64,000 nt of DNA, taken from assembly GCA_965207475.1 (NCBI GenBank), contig OZ242278.1, positions 930,001-994,000 of the forward strand, in the 5' to 3' direction. Of this stretch, positions 54,163 to 63,715 are shown piece after piece (within the stretch, counting starts at the first letter, position 1; each line of letters begins with the position of its first letter). Source of the stretch: WTFY01 sp011523795 (GTDB lineage Bacteria > Pseudomonadota > Gammaproteobacteria > UBA4575). Under the pieces are notes generated by a model, which was given only the letters and a program-made list of their open reading frames with translations, did no database searches and had not been told where the DNA came from. A program made the translations under genes and the position numbers.

Positions 54163-55080
54163 ATGACTGCGAAAATCGATGATACCTACGCAGAAGCGTT
54201 CAGAAGTTTATACACAGAATTCCTGATTACCGCACGCGACCAAAAATGGCTGGATCACGCGGTTCAGGCAGCGACCGGTAACGCTTCAAGCTCCATACTG
54301 TGTGACTGTGAAGCAGGCATGGACCGCTATGTAGGCCCGGGAGGAGATGAGGACTTCGCCACACCTGATGGCAGACCAGGGGCCATAGTTCAACTGCATA
54401 TACCGCGTTTTCGCAAAGATCGCGTGAAGGCCTTGGAACGTGCCGCGCTGGTACGAATCAGCCAGAATGTGCTCACCTGTCCAACGGCTTCATGCTTTAA
54501 TCTGGTCGACTCGGAAGATTATTATCACATGGGTCGTAAAGTGGCCTACTTTGGTAATGGCTACCAGAAGCGTATCGAACGCTTTGGACGAAAGATGTGG
54601 TGGATCCCGATACTTGGTGGTGAATTCATTCTCGACAGGAGACTAGGCTATACCGATGGCCTCATGGGAGGCAATCTATGGTACTTCGGAGACAGTGTGG
54701 ATTCCGCACTTGAGGCGGCAGAAAATGGTGTGGAAGCCATACGTCCCATACCGGGTGTGATCACCACATTTCCTGGCGGAATTGCAGGCAGCGGTTCCAA
54801 GGCAGGAAGCAATTATGATTTTACCATCGCAAGTACGTACGAAAAATTTTGCCCGCTCTTACAGGATAATCCGGACGTGGAAACAGGCCTGCCGCAAGGT
54901 GTTCGTTCTGTCATGGAAATCATCATGAATGGTCAGGGCATGCAGCCGATAGTCGATGCCACGCAGGCTGCGATCAAGGCGTCTGTGGATACCCCTGGTC
55001 TGGTCATGATCTCTGCAGGCAACTATGGGGGACGTCTGGGTAAGAGCCTGATTTACCTCGACCCAAGAAAGCAGCCTTGA
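54163..55080 (+). CDS. Stand-alone formyltransferase of the Ftr/FhcD family
   Basis: 305 residues, close to the 295-300 of archaeal Ftr and bacterial FhcD. Recognisable blocks are DDTYAEAFRSLYTEFLITARDQKW, ATPDGRPGAIVQ (near 67-76), the QNVLTCPTASCF loop, FPGGIAGSGSKAGSNYDF and the C-terminal ISAGNYGGRLG. The known family moves a formyl group between tetrahydromethanopterin and methanofuran. No fhcA, B or C, mch or fae is nearby; the partner here is the cyclo-ligase. It could be the cell's only FhcD, or a paralogue that uses tetrahydrofolate; see findings. Two bases separate it from the cyclo-ligase. Confidence 0.85.
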   Translation: MTAKIDDTYAEAFRSLYTEFLITARDQKWLDHAVQAATGNASSSILCDCEAGMDRYVGPGGDEDFATPDGRPGAIVQLHIPRFRKDRVKALERAALVRISQNVLTCPTASCFNLVDSEDYYHMGRKVAYFGNGYQKRIERFGRKMWWIPILGGEFILDRRLGYTDGLMGGNLWYFGDSVDSALEAAENGVEAIRPIPGVITTFPGGIAGSGSKAGSNYDFTIASTYEKFCPLLQDNPDVETGLPQGVRSVMEIIMNGQGMQPIVDATQAAIKASVDTPGLVMISAGNYGGRLGKSLIYLDPRKQP

Positions 55081-55321
55081 CCGGCCTGCCCGAGCTGGCA
55101 TGTGAAACGGCGGTACAGCCTCCGGGTATTCCTGGCTTACGTTGCCCTTCCACACCCTAGCTTGCTACCCGTTGCCAAATTGCTTGAGTCAGGCACAGTG
55201 CTTGTGGCAAGATGCGGAGCTTTTGAGACAAAGAATGTTTCAGTGGGAGTGACTACGCCAGTCGCGGGACCAAATTCGAGGCACATTTGCTTTTCTTCTG
55301 ATCTGAACAAGGAATTTTACT

Positions 55322-56578
55322 ATGCCTAGCGAAAAATTAGCTTTTCCTGGAAGAAACTACCTATTTGCTCCAGGACCGACGCATATACCCCAGGCGGTAC
55401 AGAATGCCATGATCGTTCCACAGGAGGATCATCGTGCACCTGACTTTCCAGAACTTGTCAAACCCCTGTTGCGTGATTGTAAAAAAATCTTCAAGACAAC
55501 CAAGGGCACATGTTTTCTGTTCCCTGCTACCGGCACAGCTGGCTGGGAAGTTGCATTGGCCAATACTCTCTCTCCTGGAGACAAGATTCTTACTACTCGC
55601 TTTGGACAGTTCAGTCACCTTTGGTATGACCTTGCATGCAGGATTGGCCTGAACGTCGACCTGATAGAGACACCCTGGGGCGAAGGTGTCCCTATTGCCA
55701 AGTTCAAGCGCATCCTCGCCAAAGACAAGGAGCATCAGATCAAGGCAGTTGTAGTATGTCACAATGAAACTGCAACCGGTGTAGCCAGCGATATAGCCGG
55801 GCTAAGGCGGGCCATGGATGCTGTGAAACATCCTGCCATGCTGATGGTGGATGGAGTCAGCTCGATTGCCAGCATTGATTTCCGTATGGATGAATGGGGT
55901 GTTGATGTCGCTGTAAGTGGATCACAAAAAGGATTCATGCTCCCAGCAGGCATGGCTATCGTTGCCTTCAGTCCAAGGGCACTGAGGGCTCGTAAGACTG
56001 CGCAGTGTGCACGATGTTTCCTGGATATCCAAGATCACATCAATGCCAACAAAGATGGCTATTTCCCCTATACCCCTTCAGTTCCCATGCTGCGAGGGCT
56101 GCGTGCTGCAATTGATCTGCTCTTGGAAGAAGGCTTGGAAAGTGTGTTCAAGCGTCACCACCGACTAGCAGAAGGCGTGCGCAGAGCAATCAAAGCCTGG
56201 GGATTGAAGCCCTGTGCTAAATCACCCAAATGGTATTCCGATACGGTAACTGCAATTGAAGTGCCGCCAAGCGTCAATGCTGCTGAAGTGATTCACATTG
56301 CCTATCACCGCTACAATGTGTCTCTGGGCGCAGGACTCTCCAAAGTTGCAGGCAAGGTGTTCAGGATCGGACATCTTGGTGACAACAATGAAGCGAGAAT
56401 GATGGCTGTGCTGGGTGTAGTGGAAATGGCAATGCGGGATGCGGGCATGAATGTGAAGCCTGGTAGCGGTGTTGCCGCAGCAGGTGAGTACTATCGCAAA
56501 ACTGCCAAAAAGATCAAAAAGTTCGGTTCAACGAAAGCTCCCCGCGAAGCCAGAACCACAGTCAACAAGAACAAGTAG
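55322..56578 (+). CDS. sgaA: Serine-glyoxylate aminotransferase
   Basis: 418 residues of the class V PLP family. NYLFAPGPTHIPQAVQNAM at the start, FPATGTAGWEVALANTLSPGDKIL, and the PLP Lys in VDVAVSGSQKGFMLPAGMAI are typical. It transfers the amino group of serine to glyoxylate, giving hydroxypyruvate and glycine, the first committed step of the serine cycle. AAGGAA precedes the ATG. A 241-base gap separates it from the formyltransferase, so a second promoter is possible. The C-terminal 30 residues are basic and of low complexity. Confidence 0.95.
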   Translation: MPSEKLAFPGRNYLFAPGPTHIPQAVQNAMIVPQEDHRAPDFPELVKPLLRDCKKIFKTTKGTCFLFPATGTAGWEVALANTLSPGDKILTTRFGQFSHLWYDLACRIGLNVDLIETPWGEGVPIAKFKRILAKDKEHQIKAVVVCHNETATGVASDIAGLRRAMDAVKHPAMLMVDGVSSIASIDFRMDEWGVDVAVSGSQKGFMLPAGMAIVAFSPRALRARKTAQCARCFLDIQDHINANKDGYFPYTPSVPMLRGLRAAIDLLLEEGLESVFKRHHRLAEGVRRAIKAWGLKPCAKSPKWYSDTVTAIEVPPSVNAAEVIHIAYHRYNVSLGAGLSKVAGKVFRIGHLGDNNEARMMAVLGVVEMAMRDAGMNVKPGSGVAAAGEYYRKTAKKIKKFGSTKAPREARTTVNKNK

Positions 56579-56592
56579 TGAGGAATTAAAAG

Positions 56593-57534
56593 ATGAGTTT
56601 TACCCAATACAAACCTGCCCAGCAACGATTGCAGCGCTGCGAGCTGGCCGTACCGGGGTCTAATCCAAGGATGATAGAGAAAGCACTTACCTGTTCAGCA
56701 GACTACGTGTTTCTCGATCTGGAGGATGCCGTAGCACCGGATGACAAGGTACAGGCACGCAAGAATATCATTGCAGCACTGAACGAACACGACTGGAAAA
56801 GTCACAGTAAAACCGTTTCTGTTCGCATCAACGGATTGGACACACATTACATGTACCGCGACGTGGTGGATGTAGTTGAACAGGCAGGAAGTACACTCGA
56901 TACCATACTCATTCCAAAAGTAGGCACACCGTCTGATGTATACATGGTGGATGCCATGGTGACCCAGATTGAAGAATCAAAGGGATTTGAAAACAGAATT
57001 GGCCTTGAAGCTCTCATTGAGACGGCTCTGGGCATGGCAAACGTGGAAGCTATAGCAACCTCAAGCCCCCGATTAGAGGCCATGCATTTTGGAGTAGCCG
57101 ATTACGCAGCAAGCAATCGTGCCCGCACTGTCAACATTGGTGGCCTGAATCCTGATTATCCTGGCGATCAGTGGCATGCAGCAATTTCAAGAATGACCGT
57201 TGCATGTCGAGCCTATGGATTGCGTCCAATAGATGGTCCATTCGGTGATTTCGATGATCCTGAGGGCTATCTTCTGGCAGCAAGACGCGCCGCAGCATTG
57301 GGATGTGAAGGCAAATGGGCCATCCATCCCAAGCAGATTGACCTGGCAAACGAGGTGTTTACGCCTCCTGATGCTGAAGTAAACAAGGCAAAAAGAATTC
57401 TTGAAGAACTGGACAAGGCTGCCAAGGAAGGCAAGGGAGCTGCATCACTGGACGGAAAAATGATAGATGCTGCCTCGGCACGCATGGCGGAAAACATTGT
57501 ACGTGCTGCTGAAGCCATTGCAGCAAAATCCTAG
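56593..57534 (+). CDS. mclA: Malyl-CoA lyase (CitE-like superfamily)
   Basis: 313 residues. LAVPGSNPRMIEKALTCSADYVFLDLEDAV is the CitE/Mcl start with the acidic metal-binding residues, RINGLDTHYMYRDVVDV the next block, and LEALIETALGMANVEAIA and EAMHFGVADYAAS follow. It cleaves malyl-CoA to glyoxylate and acetyl-CoA, closing the serine cycle. It follows sgaA by 14 bases and precedes mtkA, whose product makes its substrate. Confidence 0.93.
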   Translation: MSFTQYKPAQQRLQRCELAVPGSNPRMIEKALTCSADYVFLDLEDAVAPDDKVQARKNIIAALNEHDWKSHSKTVSVRINGLDTHYMYRDVVDVVEQAGSTLDTILIPKVGTPSDVYMVDAMVTQIEESKGFENRIGLEALIETALGMANVEAIATSSPRLEAMHFGVADYAASNRARTVNIGGLNPDYPGDQWHAAISRMTVACRAYGLRPIDGPFGDFDDPEGYLLAARRAAALGCEGKWAIHPKQIDLANEVFTPPDAEVNKAKRILEELDKAAKEGKGAASLDGKMIDAASARMAENIVRAAEAIAAKS

Positions 57535-57648
57535 CACCCTACAAACCTGAGTGGTAAACCAGGTTCCACGCCGTATGGCTACAGATTCAGGAAACTATCC
57601 AACAAGAGAGTTTGTTTAGCAACTACAGGATGGGCTATAAACAATCCT

Positions 57649-57678
57649 TGGCCAGTCATTGCCACGTCCAACTGGCCA
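57649..57678. repeat. Inverted repeat upstream of mtkA
   Basis: TGGCCAG (57649-57655) and CTGGCCA (57672-57678) are perfect complements 16 bases apart in the 183-base interval before mtkA. This could be a regulator site or a small hairpin; there is no T-tract. Function unknown. Confidence 0.45.
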
Positions 57679-57717
57679 GACAGGAGAACGAAAAAAAATT
57701 CTTGGGAGGGAACACAA

Positions 57718-58896
57718 GTGAATATTCATGAATACCAGGCCAAAGAACTACTATCTGAATTTGGTGTAGCCATTGCACCTGGCGGACTCGCATACAGTCC
57801 TGAACAGGCTGTCTATCGAGCGAAGGAAATTGGCGGACACCAGTGGGTCGTCAAAGCACAGATCCATTCTGGTGCACGAGGCAAGGCGGGTGGAATCAAG
57901 GTCTGTTCAAATGATGAAGAGATTTGGAATGCTGCAGAAGAATTGCTTGGCAAACGCTTGGTGACACACCAGACAGGACCGAATGGCAAAGTTGTGTACC
58001 GTCTTTATGTTGAAGAGGTTTCAGATATTGACAGAGAAATTTATCTTGCACTGGTGCTGGACAGAAATAAGCAGCGGGTAGTCATCGTGACCTCATCAGA
58101 AGGAGGCATGGATATAGAAGAGGTATCCGCCACGAAACCGGAGTCTATTATCAGAATTGAAGTTGACCCGGCAGTCGGCTTGCAGGATTTCCAAGCACGG
58201 GAACTTGCTTTTGCTCTCGATATCCATCCCGAACAGATTAGCCAGGCTGTTCATTGTTTCGAAGGCGCTTATCGTGCTTTCCGCGAACTGGATGCCACAC
58301 TCGTCGAAATCAACCCACTTGTCATAACCAAGGACCATCACATCCTGGCACTGGATGCCAAAATGAGCTTTGATGACAATGCCATGTTCCGGCGGCCCAG
58401 AATTTCCGAGTTGCGTGACAAGTCCCAGGAAGATGTGCGTGAGACTGCTGCATCTGACAGGGGTTTGAGCTATGTGGGCCTAGACGGAGATATAGGCTGC
58501 ATGATTAACGGTGCAGGACTCGCCATGGCCACGATGGATATGATCAAACACAAGAACGGTGAACCCGCCAACTTTCTGGATATTGGAGGTGGAGCCTCAC
58601 CAGACCGGGTAACCAAGGCATTCAAGCTTGTACTGGACGACGAAAATGTCAAGGCAATGCTGGTCAATATTTTTGCGGGCATTAACCGTTGTGACTGGAT
58701 TGCCGAAGGTGTTATCCAGGCATTTGGAAACCTTAACGTCAAAATACCTGTTGTAGTCCGCCTCTCTGGAACCAATGTGGAAAAAGGCATGCAAATGCTC
58801 AAAGACAGTGGCCACCCTGTTATCACTGCAGCCACATTATCTGAAGCTGCAGAAAAAGTGGTGGCTGAGCGTAATCGCATTATCAATGCTGGATAG
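57718..58896 (+). CDS. mtkA: Malate-CoA ligase (malate thiokinase) beta subunit
   Basis: 392 residues of the succinyl-CoA synthetase beta family with ATP-grasp domain. MNIHEYQAKELLSEFGVAI, WVVKAQIHSGARGKAGGIK, LVEINPLVIT and FLDIGGGASPDRVTKAFKLVL are seen. GTG start with GGGAGGG upstream. Its location beside malyl-CoA lyase and hydroxypyruvate reductase makes it malate thiokinase rather than the TCA-cycle enzyme: malate + CoA + ATP to malyl-CoA. Partner MtkB is encoded 18 bases downstream. Confidence 0.93.
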   Translation: MNIHEYQAKELLSEFGVAIAPGGLAYSPEQAVYRAKEIGGHQWVVKAQIHSGARGKAGGIKVCSNDEEIWNAAEELLGKRLVTHQTGPNGKVVYRLYVEEVSDIDREIYLALVLDRNKQRVVIVTSSEGGMDIEEVSATKPESIIRIEVDPAVGLQDFQARELAFALDIHPEQISQAVHCFEGAYRAFRELDATLVEINPLVITKDHHILALDAKMSFDDNAMFRRPRISELRDKSQEDVRETAASDRGLSYVGLDGDIGCMINGAGLAMATMDMIKHKNGEPANFLDIGGGASPDRVTKAFKLVLDDENVKAMLVNIFAGINRCDWIAEGVIQAFGNLNVKIPVVVRLSGTNVEKGMQMLKDSGHPVITAATLSEAAEKVVAERNRIINAG

Positions 58897-58914
58897 GATT
58901 TAGGAGTCAAGCTC

Positions 58915-59805
58915 ATGAGCATAATGATCGACAACAAAACCAAAGTGCTAGTGCAAGGGTTCACCGGTAAAATTGGTACCTTTCATGCGAAGGAAATGCT
59001 TGAATACGGTACCCAAGTAGTCGGCGGCGTAACCCCTGGAAAAGGGGGACAGACCCATCTTGGCCTGCCAGTGTTCAACACCATGAAGGATGCTGTGAAG
59101 GAAACGGGTGCTGATGCCAGCATCGTATTTGTTCCCGCTTCGTTTGCCGCTGACTCAATCATGGAGGCAGCTGATGCCGGAATCAAAATTTGTGTGGCGA
59201 TCACAGATGGCATTCCTGCCCAGGACATGATGCTTGTCAAACGCTACATGTTCCGCTACAAGAAAGAAGACCGGATGCGCCTCACTGGCCCAAACTGTGC
59301 CGGTACCATCAGCCCAGGAAAATGCCTGCTTGGGATCATGCCCGGACACATCTATGTGCCTGGTAATGTGGGCATTGTGGCCCGTTCTGGTACACTGGGC
59401 TATGAAGCAGCATCCCAGATGAAAGCATGTGGAATAGGTGTTTCCACCAGTGTGGGAATTGGCGGCGACCCTATCAATGGATGTTCACACCGTGACATCC
59501 TAGAGCTTTTTGAAGCTGACCCCGAAACCAAGGCAGTCATGCTCATCGGTGAAATTGGCGGTCCTCAAGAAGCTGAAGCTGCCGAATATTTCAAGAGTCA
59601 CATGAGTAAACCCGTGGTAGCCTACATTGCTGGCCTCACTGCGCCCAAAGGGCGCCGGATGGGCCATGCCGGTGCGATCGTTTCAGGTAAAGGTGAAAGT
59701 GCTGCAGAAAAAGTGGAATTGTTGCAGGAGGCCGGTGTTACAGTCGCACCCGATCCATCTGAGCTGGGCTCGACCATGGAGCAAGTCATGAAAGAGGTTG
59801 ACTAG
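58915..59805 (+). CDS. mtkB: Malate-CoA ligase (malate thiokinase) alpha subunit
   Basis: 296 residues. CoA-binding N-terminus KTKVLVQGFTGKIGTFHAKEMLEYGTQVVGGVTPGKGG. NCAGTISPGKCLLGIMPGHIY follows, and the phospho-His region RRMGHAGAIVSGKGESAAEKVELL identifies the alpha subunit. TAGGAG lies upstream. Works with MtkA to make malyl-CoA. Position in the serine cluster supports malate specificity; the sequence alone cannot exclude succinate. Confidence 0.93.
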   Translation: MSIMIDNKTKVLVQGFTGKIGTFHAKEMLEYGTQVVGGVTPGKGGQTHLGLPVFNTMKDAVKETGADASIVFVPASFAADSIMEAADAGIKICVAITDGIPAQDMMLVKRYMFRYKKEDRMRLTGPNCAGTISPGKCLLGIMPGHIYVPGNVGIVARSGTLGYEAASQMKACGIGVSTSVGIGGDPINGCSHRDILELFEADPETKAVMLIGEIGGPQEAEAAEYFKSHMSKPVVAYIAGLTAPKGRRMGHAGAIVSGKGESAAEKVELLQEAGVTVAPDPSELGSTMEQVMKEVD

Positions 59806-59817
59806 GAGTAAACTACA

Positions 59818-60789
59818 ATGAGCAAACTGAAAGTCATTGTTTCTCGTGCTTGGCCTGAAGCCGTAGAAGCAACGTTAAAGGAAAAGTATGACGTGCAACT
59901 GAACGAAACTGATGTTGCCATGACCAAAGAAGAAATAAAACACGCGCTGGGTGCTTGTGATGCATTCCTGCCCACGGTTACAGATCCTGTCGATGCTGAA
60001 GTGTTAAGCACTGAACCAATGCGAACCAAGTTTATCGGGAATTTTGGTGTCGGATTCAACCATATCGATCTTGATGCGGCCAAAGCACGTGGGCTCACCG
60101 TCACCAATACACCAGAAGTTTTGACCGACTGCACTGCAGATATCGCCATGACCCTGCTCCTGACGGTTGCACGACGTACAGGCGAGGGAGAACGTCACTT
60201 AAGAGCCAAATCCTGGACAGGCTGGAGGCCCACTCATATGCTTGGGACCAAAGTCACGGGCAAGACACTGGGCATGATTGGAATGGGACGAATCGCACAA
60301 GCGATGGCCAGGCGGGCACATCATGGCTTCGGCATGAAGATTGCCTTCGTTGACCCTTATCCCCCTTCTGATGAGGTAATCAATGAATTTGAGGCTACAC
60401 AGCATGAATCGATAGACAAGGTACTCGAATCCTCTGATTTTGTTTCCATCCACTGCCCTGGAGGCAAGGAAACGTACCATTTACTGAATAGGGATAATCT
60501 TGCCAAAATGAAGCCTGGCGCATTTTTGATCAATACGGCACGGGGTGATGTAGTGGATAACGACGCTCTGATTGAAGCACTGAAGAATGGCACAATCGCA
60601 GGAGCAGGTCTTGATGTATTTGAAGGCGAACCCAATTTGAACAACCGTTTTCTCGAACTGGAAAATGCCGTGTTGTTGCCCCACCTTGGAAGTGCCTCTA
60701 CTGAAACCCGCATTGCGATGGGTAATCGTGTGCTGGAAAACCTGGCAGCATTTGAAGCTGGCCAGATACCGAAAGACAAACTGGTCTAG
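59818..60789 (+). CDS. hprA: Hydroxypyruvate reductase (NAD(P)-dependent)
   Basis: 323 residues, D-2-hydroxyacid dehydrogenase family. NAD site TLGMIGMGRIAQAMARRAHHGFGMKIAFVDPYPPSDE; catalytic Arg in NTARGDVVD, Glu in GLDVFEGEP and His in LLPHLGSAS. It reduces hydroxypyruvate to glycerate after SgaA. TAGGAG lies 10 bases before the ATG. The N-terminus carries the SRAWPEAVE motif of glyoxylate/hydroxypyruvate reductases. Confidence 0.94.
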   Translation: MSKLKVIVSRAWPEAVEATLKEKYDVQLNETDVAMTKEEIKHALGACDAFLPTVTDPVDAEVLSTEPMRTKFIGNFGVGFNHIDLDAAKARGLTVTNTPEVLTDCTADIAMTLLLTVARRTGEGERHLRAKSWTGWRPTHMLGTKVTGKTLGMIGMGRIAQAMARRAHHGFGMKIAFVDPYPPSDEVINEFEATQHESIDKVLESSDFVSIHCPGGKETYHLLNRDNLAKMKPGAFLINTARGDVVDNDALIEALKNGTIAGAGLDVFEGEPNLNNRFLELENAVLLPHLGSASTETRIAMGNRVLENLAAFEAGQIPKDKLV

Positions 60790-60905
60790 ATCCATATTCG
60801 CAGTATTGCCTTCATTACAAAAAGAGCCCCTACCTTGTTCGATGGTGGAGGTTCATGGTCATCGGCTTACGACAGCCACGCTCTGCTCGAAAGCCCTCCT
60901 GCATC

Positions 60906-63680
60906 ATGACTGATGCTCCACATCTTTCCTGGATTCAACTGACACGTGTAGCTTCTGGTCGCACGATTATAGATACGGCTGCAAGCTATGAGGACAAGCT
61001 GGTATCCGAGCTGTACAGGCAGCTGATCAGTGTACTGCGAATTCGCCAACCAGATATTGAGGCTTTTTTTGAAGGCCAGAAGGACATTCGTGACGGTACA
61101 GACTCTCAAGTTCTATATGTCCTCGAGGCCTATGGCATCTGGTTTCAATTACTCAGTATCGCTGAGCAAAATACGACAGTGCTGCAGCGAAGGAAGATTG
61201 AAAAAGAATATGGCCGTGCCCGTGTGCCAGGAACTTTTGCTTATACGTTCTCCACTGCAGCCAAGCACAATATTCCTGCTGAAGAACTCCAGAAAGTTCT
61301 CGATAACAGTACGATTTGTCCGGTTATCACAGCTCATCCTACAGAAGCCAAACGCGTTACAGTGCTGGAAATCCACAGACGAATTTATATTCTGCTGAAA
61401 AAACTAGAATTGACACGTTGGACCCAGCGGGAGCGTGATGAGCTAACTCTAGAACTTCGCAACGAAATTGATCTGTTATGGTTAACTGGTGAAATTCGTC
61501 TTGAAAAACCCACTGTTGAACAGGAAGTTACTTGGGGCCTGCATTTTTTTACTGAATCGCTGTTTGATGGAACGTCAAAACTCTATGCTGAGTTCAATCA
61601 TGCGCTAAGGGAAACATATCCGCATTTTGAGTTTGATGTGCCGTCACTGTTCCGCTTTGGCTCCTGGATAGGGGGGGACCGGGATGGCAATCCCAACGTG
61701 AATAATGAGGTCACTGCATACGCCATCCATGAGGGTGCCAAAACCTGTCTGGTGCGCTACCGCCAGGACATACAAAAACTTCGTGCAAAACTCAGTATAG
61801 CCAGTCATTCTGTCACTATCACGCAAAGTTTTCTCGATGTACTGGTAGAAAAACAGCAGCTTATTGGAGAAACCCAGCAACTTTCAAAGAGAAATCCAGG
61901 TGAAATCTTCAGGCAATACCTAAGTTGTATATTGCGCCGCATTGATGCAACACTGGAAAACATTTACAAACCTGACAAATCAAAAGTTGCCTACCAAAGT
62001 GCAGCCGATCTTGCGGATGATCTCCTAAAGCTGGAACAGGGCTTGAATGAATCCCGCTGTGAACACCTGAGCACCTCGGACGTATCACCCCTGCGTCACA
62101 TGGTTGACACTTTCGGATTCCGTGCAGCCAGCCTTGACCTGCGTGAAAACACAACCGTTACCAACAGCGTACTTTCCGAAATCTGGCGCACCTTGCATCA
62201 AAAAACACATATCGACGTTCCAGATTTCAAGTCTGATGAATGGAAGGAATGGATTAAGAGTGAACTGCTGCAGCCCTTGCGGGTGATTCCGAACATCAAT
62301 GCACTATCCGATCAGGCACGCAACACACTCGCCATGCTTGAGCAAGTCAAGCACTATAGAAGTAAGCTAGACTCTAAGTCCTTTGGCACCTTTATACTGA
62401 GTACTACCCATACATCCGTTGATGTGTTGGGCGCTTATCTCTTGGCGAAGTATGCGGGCTTGTTCACAGACACTGCTGGCCTGGAAGCTTGCAGGATTCT
62501 CATAGTCCCTTTGCTGGAGTCCTTCGAAGACCTCAAAAATGGACCAGCCATTCTCAATGAATTACTGGAATACGGCTTCGTGAAACGCACGATAAGGAAA
62601 CACGGAGGTGCACAGGAAGTCATGGTCGGCTATTCCGATTCGAACAAGGACGGCGGATTCCTCACTTCTAACTGGATGATCAGCAAGGCACAAATCCTCA
62701 TCAGGGAAGCAGGCAGCAAGCATAAGGTACCTATTTCATTTTTCCACGGTCGCGGTGGCTCTGTCAGCCGTGGTGGTGCCCCAAGTGGGCGGGCTATCGC
62801 AGCACAGCCTGCAGGCACAATTGATGGCCGTATGCGGGTCACTGAACAAGGTGAGGTCGTGTCATACAAGTATGCAAACCGCGGATTTGCAGAAGAACAA
62901 ATGGAGATTCTAGCCTCAAGTGCGCTCACACATACCCTCATGTCCGGTAAAGACCCTGCCTACCAGACCAGCCCTGAACTGGATGAAGCCATGGAAGCAC
63001 TTTCTGGAACCGCATACGTTACGTACCGCAGATTCATAGAAACACCTGGTCTGATAGAGTTTTATCAACAGGCTAGTCCGGTAGAGGAGCTGTCGCTCAT
63101 GAAAATCGGATCAAGGCCCCCTCGTAGATTCGGCGCTTCAACCCTAGCAGACCTGCGTGCAATTCCTTGGGTATTTGCCTGGACACAGAACCGCCTTTTG
63201 GTGCCGGGCTGGTATGGAGCTGGAAGCAGCTTTGAACAACTGATTGCCATCCGGGGAGAGCTCGGGAAAGAACTCCTGCAGGAATTGTACAATCGGCATT
63301 TATTATTCAGGCTGATACTGGACAGTGTTGAAAAAACATTATTGCTAGTCGACCTGGAAGTAGCAGAAAAATATGCAGAACTCGTGACAAATGTTCATTT
63401 CTGCAGAACAATCTTGTCGGACATCCAGTCCGAGTATTCCCGGACCAAGAAATTTGTTTTACAGATTACGGGAGAGGATGAACTTTGCGACCGCTTTCCA
63501 AATTTCAAGCGGCATTTTGGCCGGCGTCTAAAGTTCTTGAATCAGGTTGGTATCGAACAAGCCGAGTTAATCAGGAAATTCCGTGCCGTTGAGTCCAGCG
63601 CCCAAGACAGGCAGAATGTGCTGGTCTCTCTGCTGCTGTCAATCAACTGTGTTGCAGCTGGCATTGGCAGTACCGGCTAG
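60906..63680 (+). CDS. ppc: Phosphoenolpyruvate carboxylase
   Basis: About 924 residues from ATG 60906. Catalytic blocks are VITAHPTEAKRVTVL, FRFGSWIGGDRDGNPNVNNE, VGYSDSNKDGGFLTSNW, FFHGRGGSVSRGGAP and the end LLSINCVAAGIGSTG. It carboxylates PEP to oxaloacetate, the CO2-fixing step of the serine cycle. The loop residues SDSNKDGG differ from the common SDSAKDAG and the C-terminus ends in STG rather than NTG, a divergent form I associate with methylotrophs. Starts a little after hprA and precedes mtdA. Confidence 0.96.
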   Translation: MTDAPHLSWIQLTRVASGRTIIDTAASYEDKLVSELYRQLISVLRIRQPDIEAFFEGQKDIRDGTDSQVLYVLEAYGIWFQLLSIAEQNTTVLQRRKIEKEYGRARVPGTFAYTFSTAAKHNIPAEELQKVLDNSTICPVITAHPTEAKRVTVLEIHRRIYILLKKLELTRWTQRERDELTLELRNEIDLLWLTGEIRLEKPTVEQEVTWGLHFFTESLFDGTSKLYAEFNHALRETYPHFEFDVPSLFRFGSWIGGDRDGNPNVNNEVTAYAIHEGAKTCLVRYRQDIQKLRAKLSIASHSVTITQSFLDVLVEKQQLIGETQQLSKRNPGEIFRQYLSCILRRIDATLENIYKPDKSKVAYQSAADLADDLLKLEQGLNESRCEHLSTSDVSPLRHMVDTFGFRAASLDLRENTTVTNSVLSEIWRTLHQKTHIDVPDFKSDEWKEWIKSELLQPLRVIPNINALSDQARNTLAMLEQVKHYRSKLDSKSFGTFILSTTHTSVDVLGAYLLAKYAGLFTDTAGLEACRILIVPLLESFEDLKNGPAILNELLEYGFVKRTIRKHGGAQEVMVGYSDSNKDGGFLTSNWMISKAQILIREAGSKHKVPISFFHGRGGSVSRGGAPSGRAIAAQPAGTIDGRMRVTEQGEVVSYKYANRGFAEEQMEILASSALTHTLMSGKDPAYQTSPELDEAMEALSGTAYVTYRRFIETPGLIEFYQQASPVEELSLMKIGSRPPRRFGASTLADLRAIPWVFAWTQNRLLVPGWYGAGSSFEQLIAIRGELGKELLQELYNRHLLFRLILDSVEKTLLLVDLEVAEKYAELVTNVHFCRTILSDIQSEYSRTKKFVLQITGEDELCDRFPNFKRHFGRRLKFLNQVGIEQAELIRKFRAVESSAQDRQNVLVSLLLSINCVAAGIGSTG

Positions 63681-63715
63681 CCCTGTCGCTCAGCAGCAAC
63701 TTCCAGCAAGTATCC

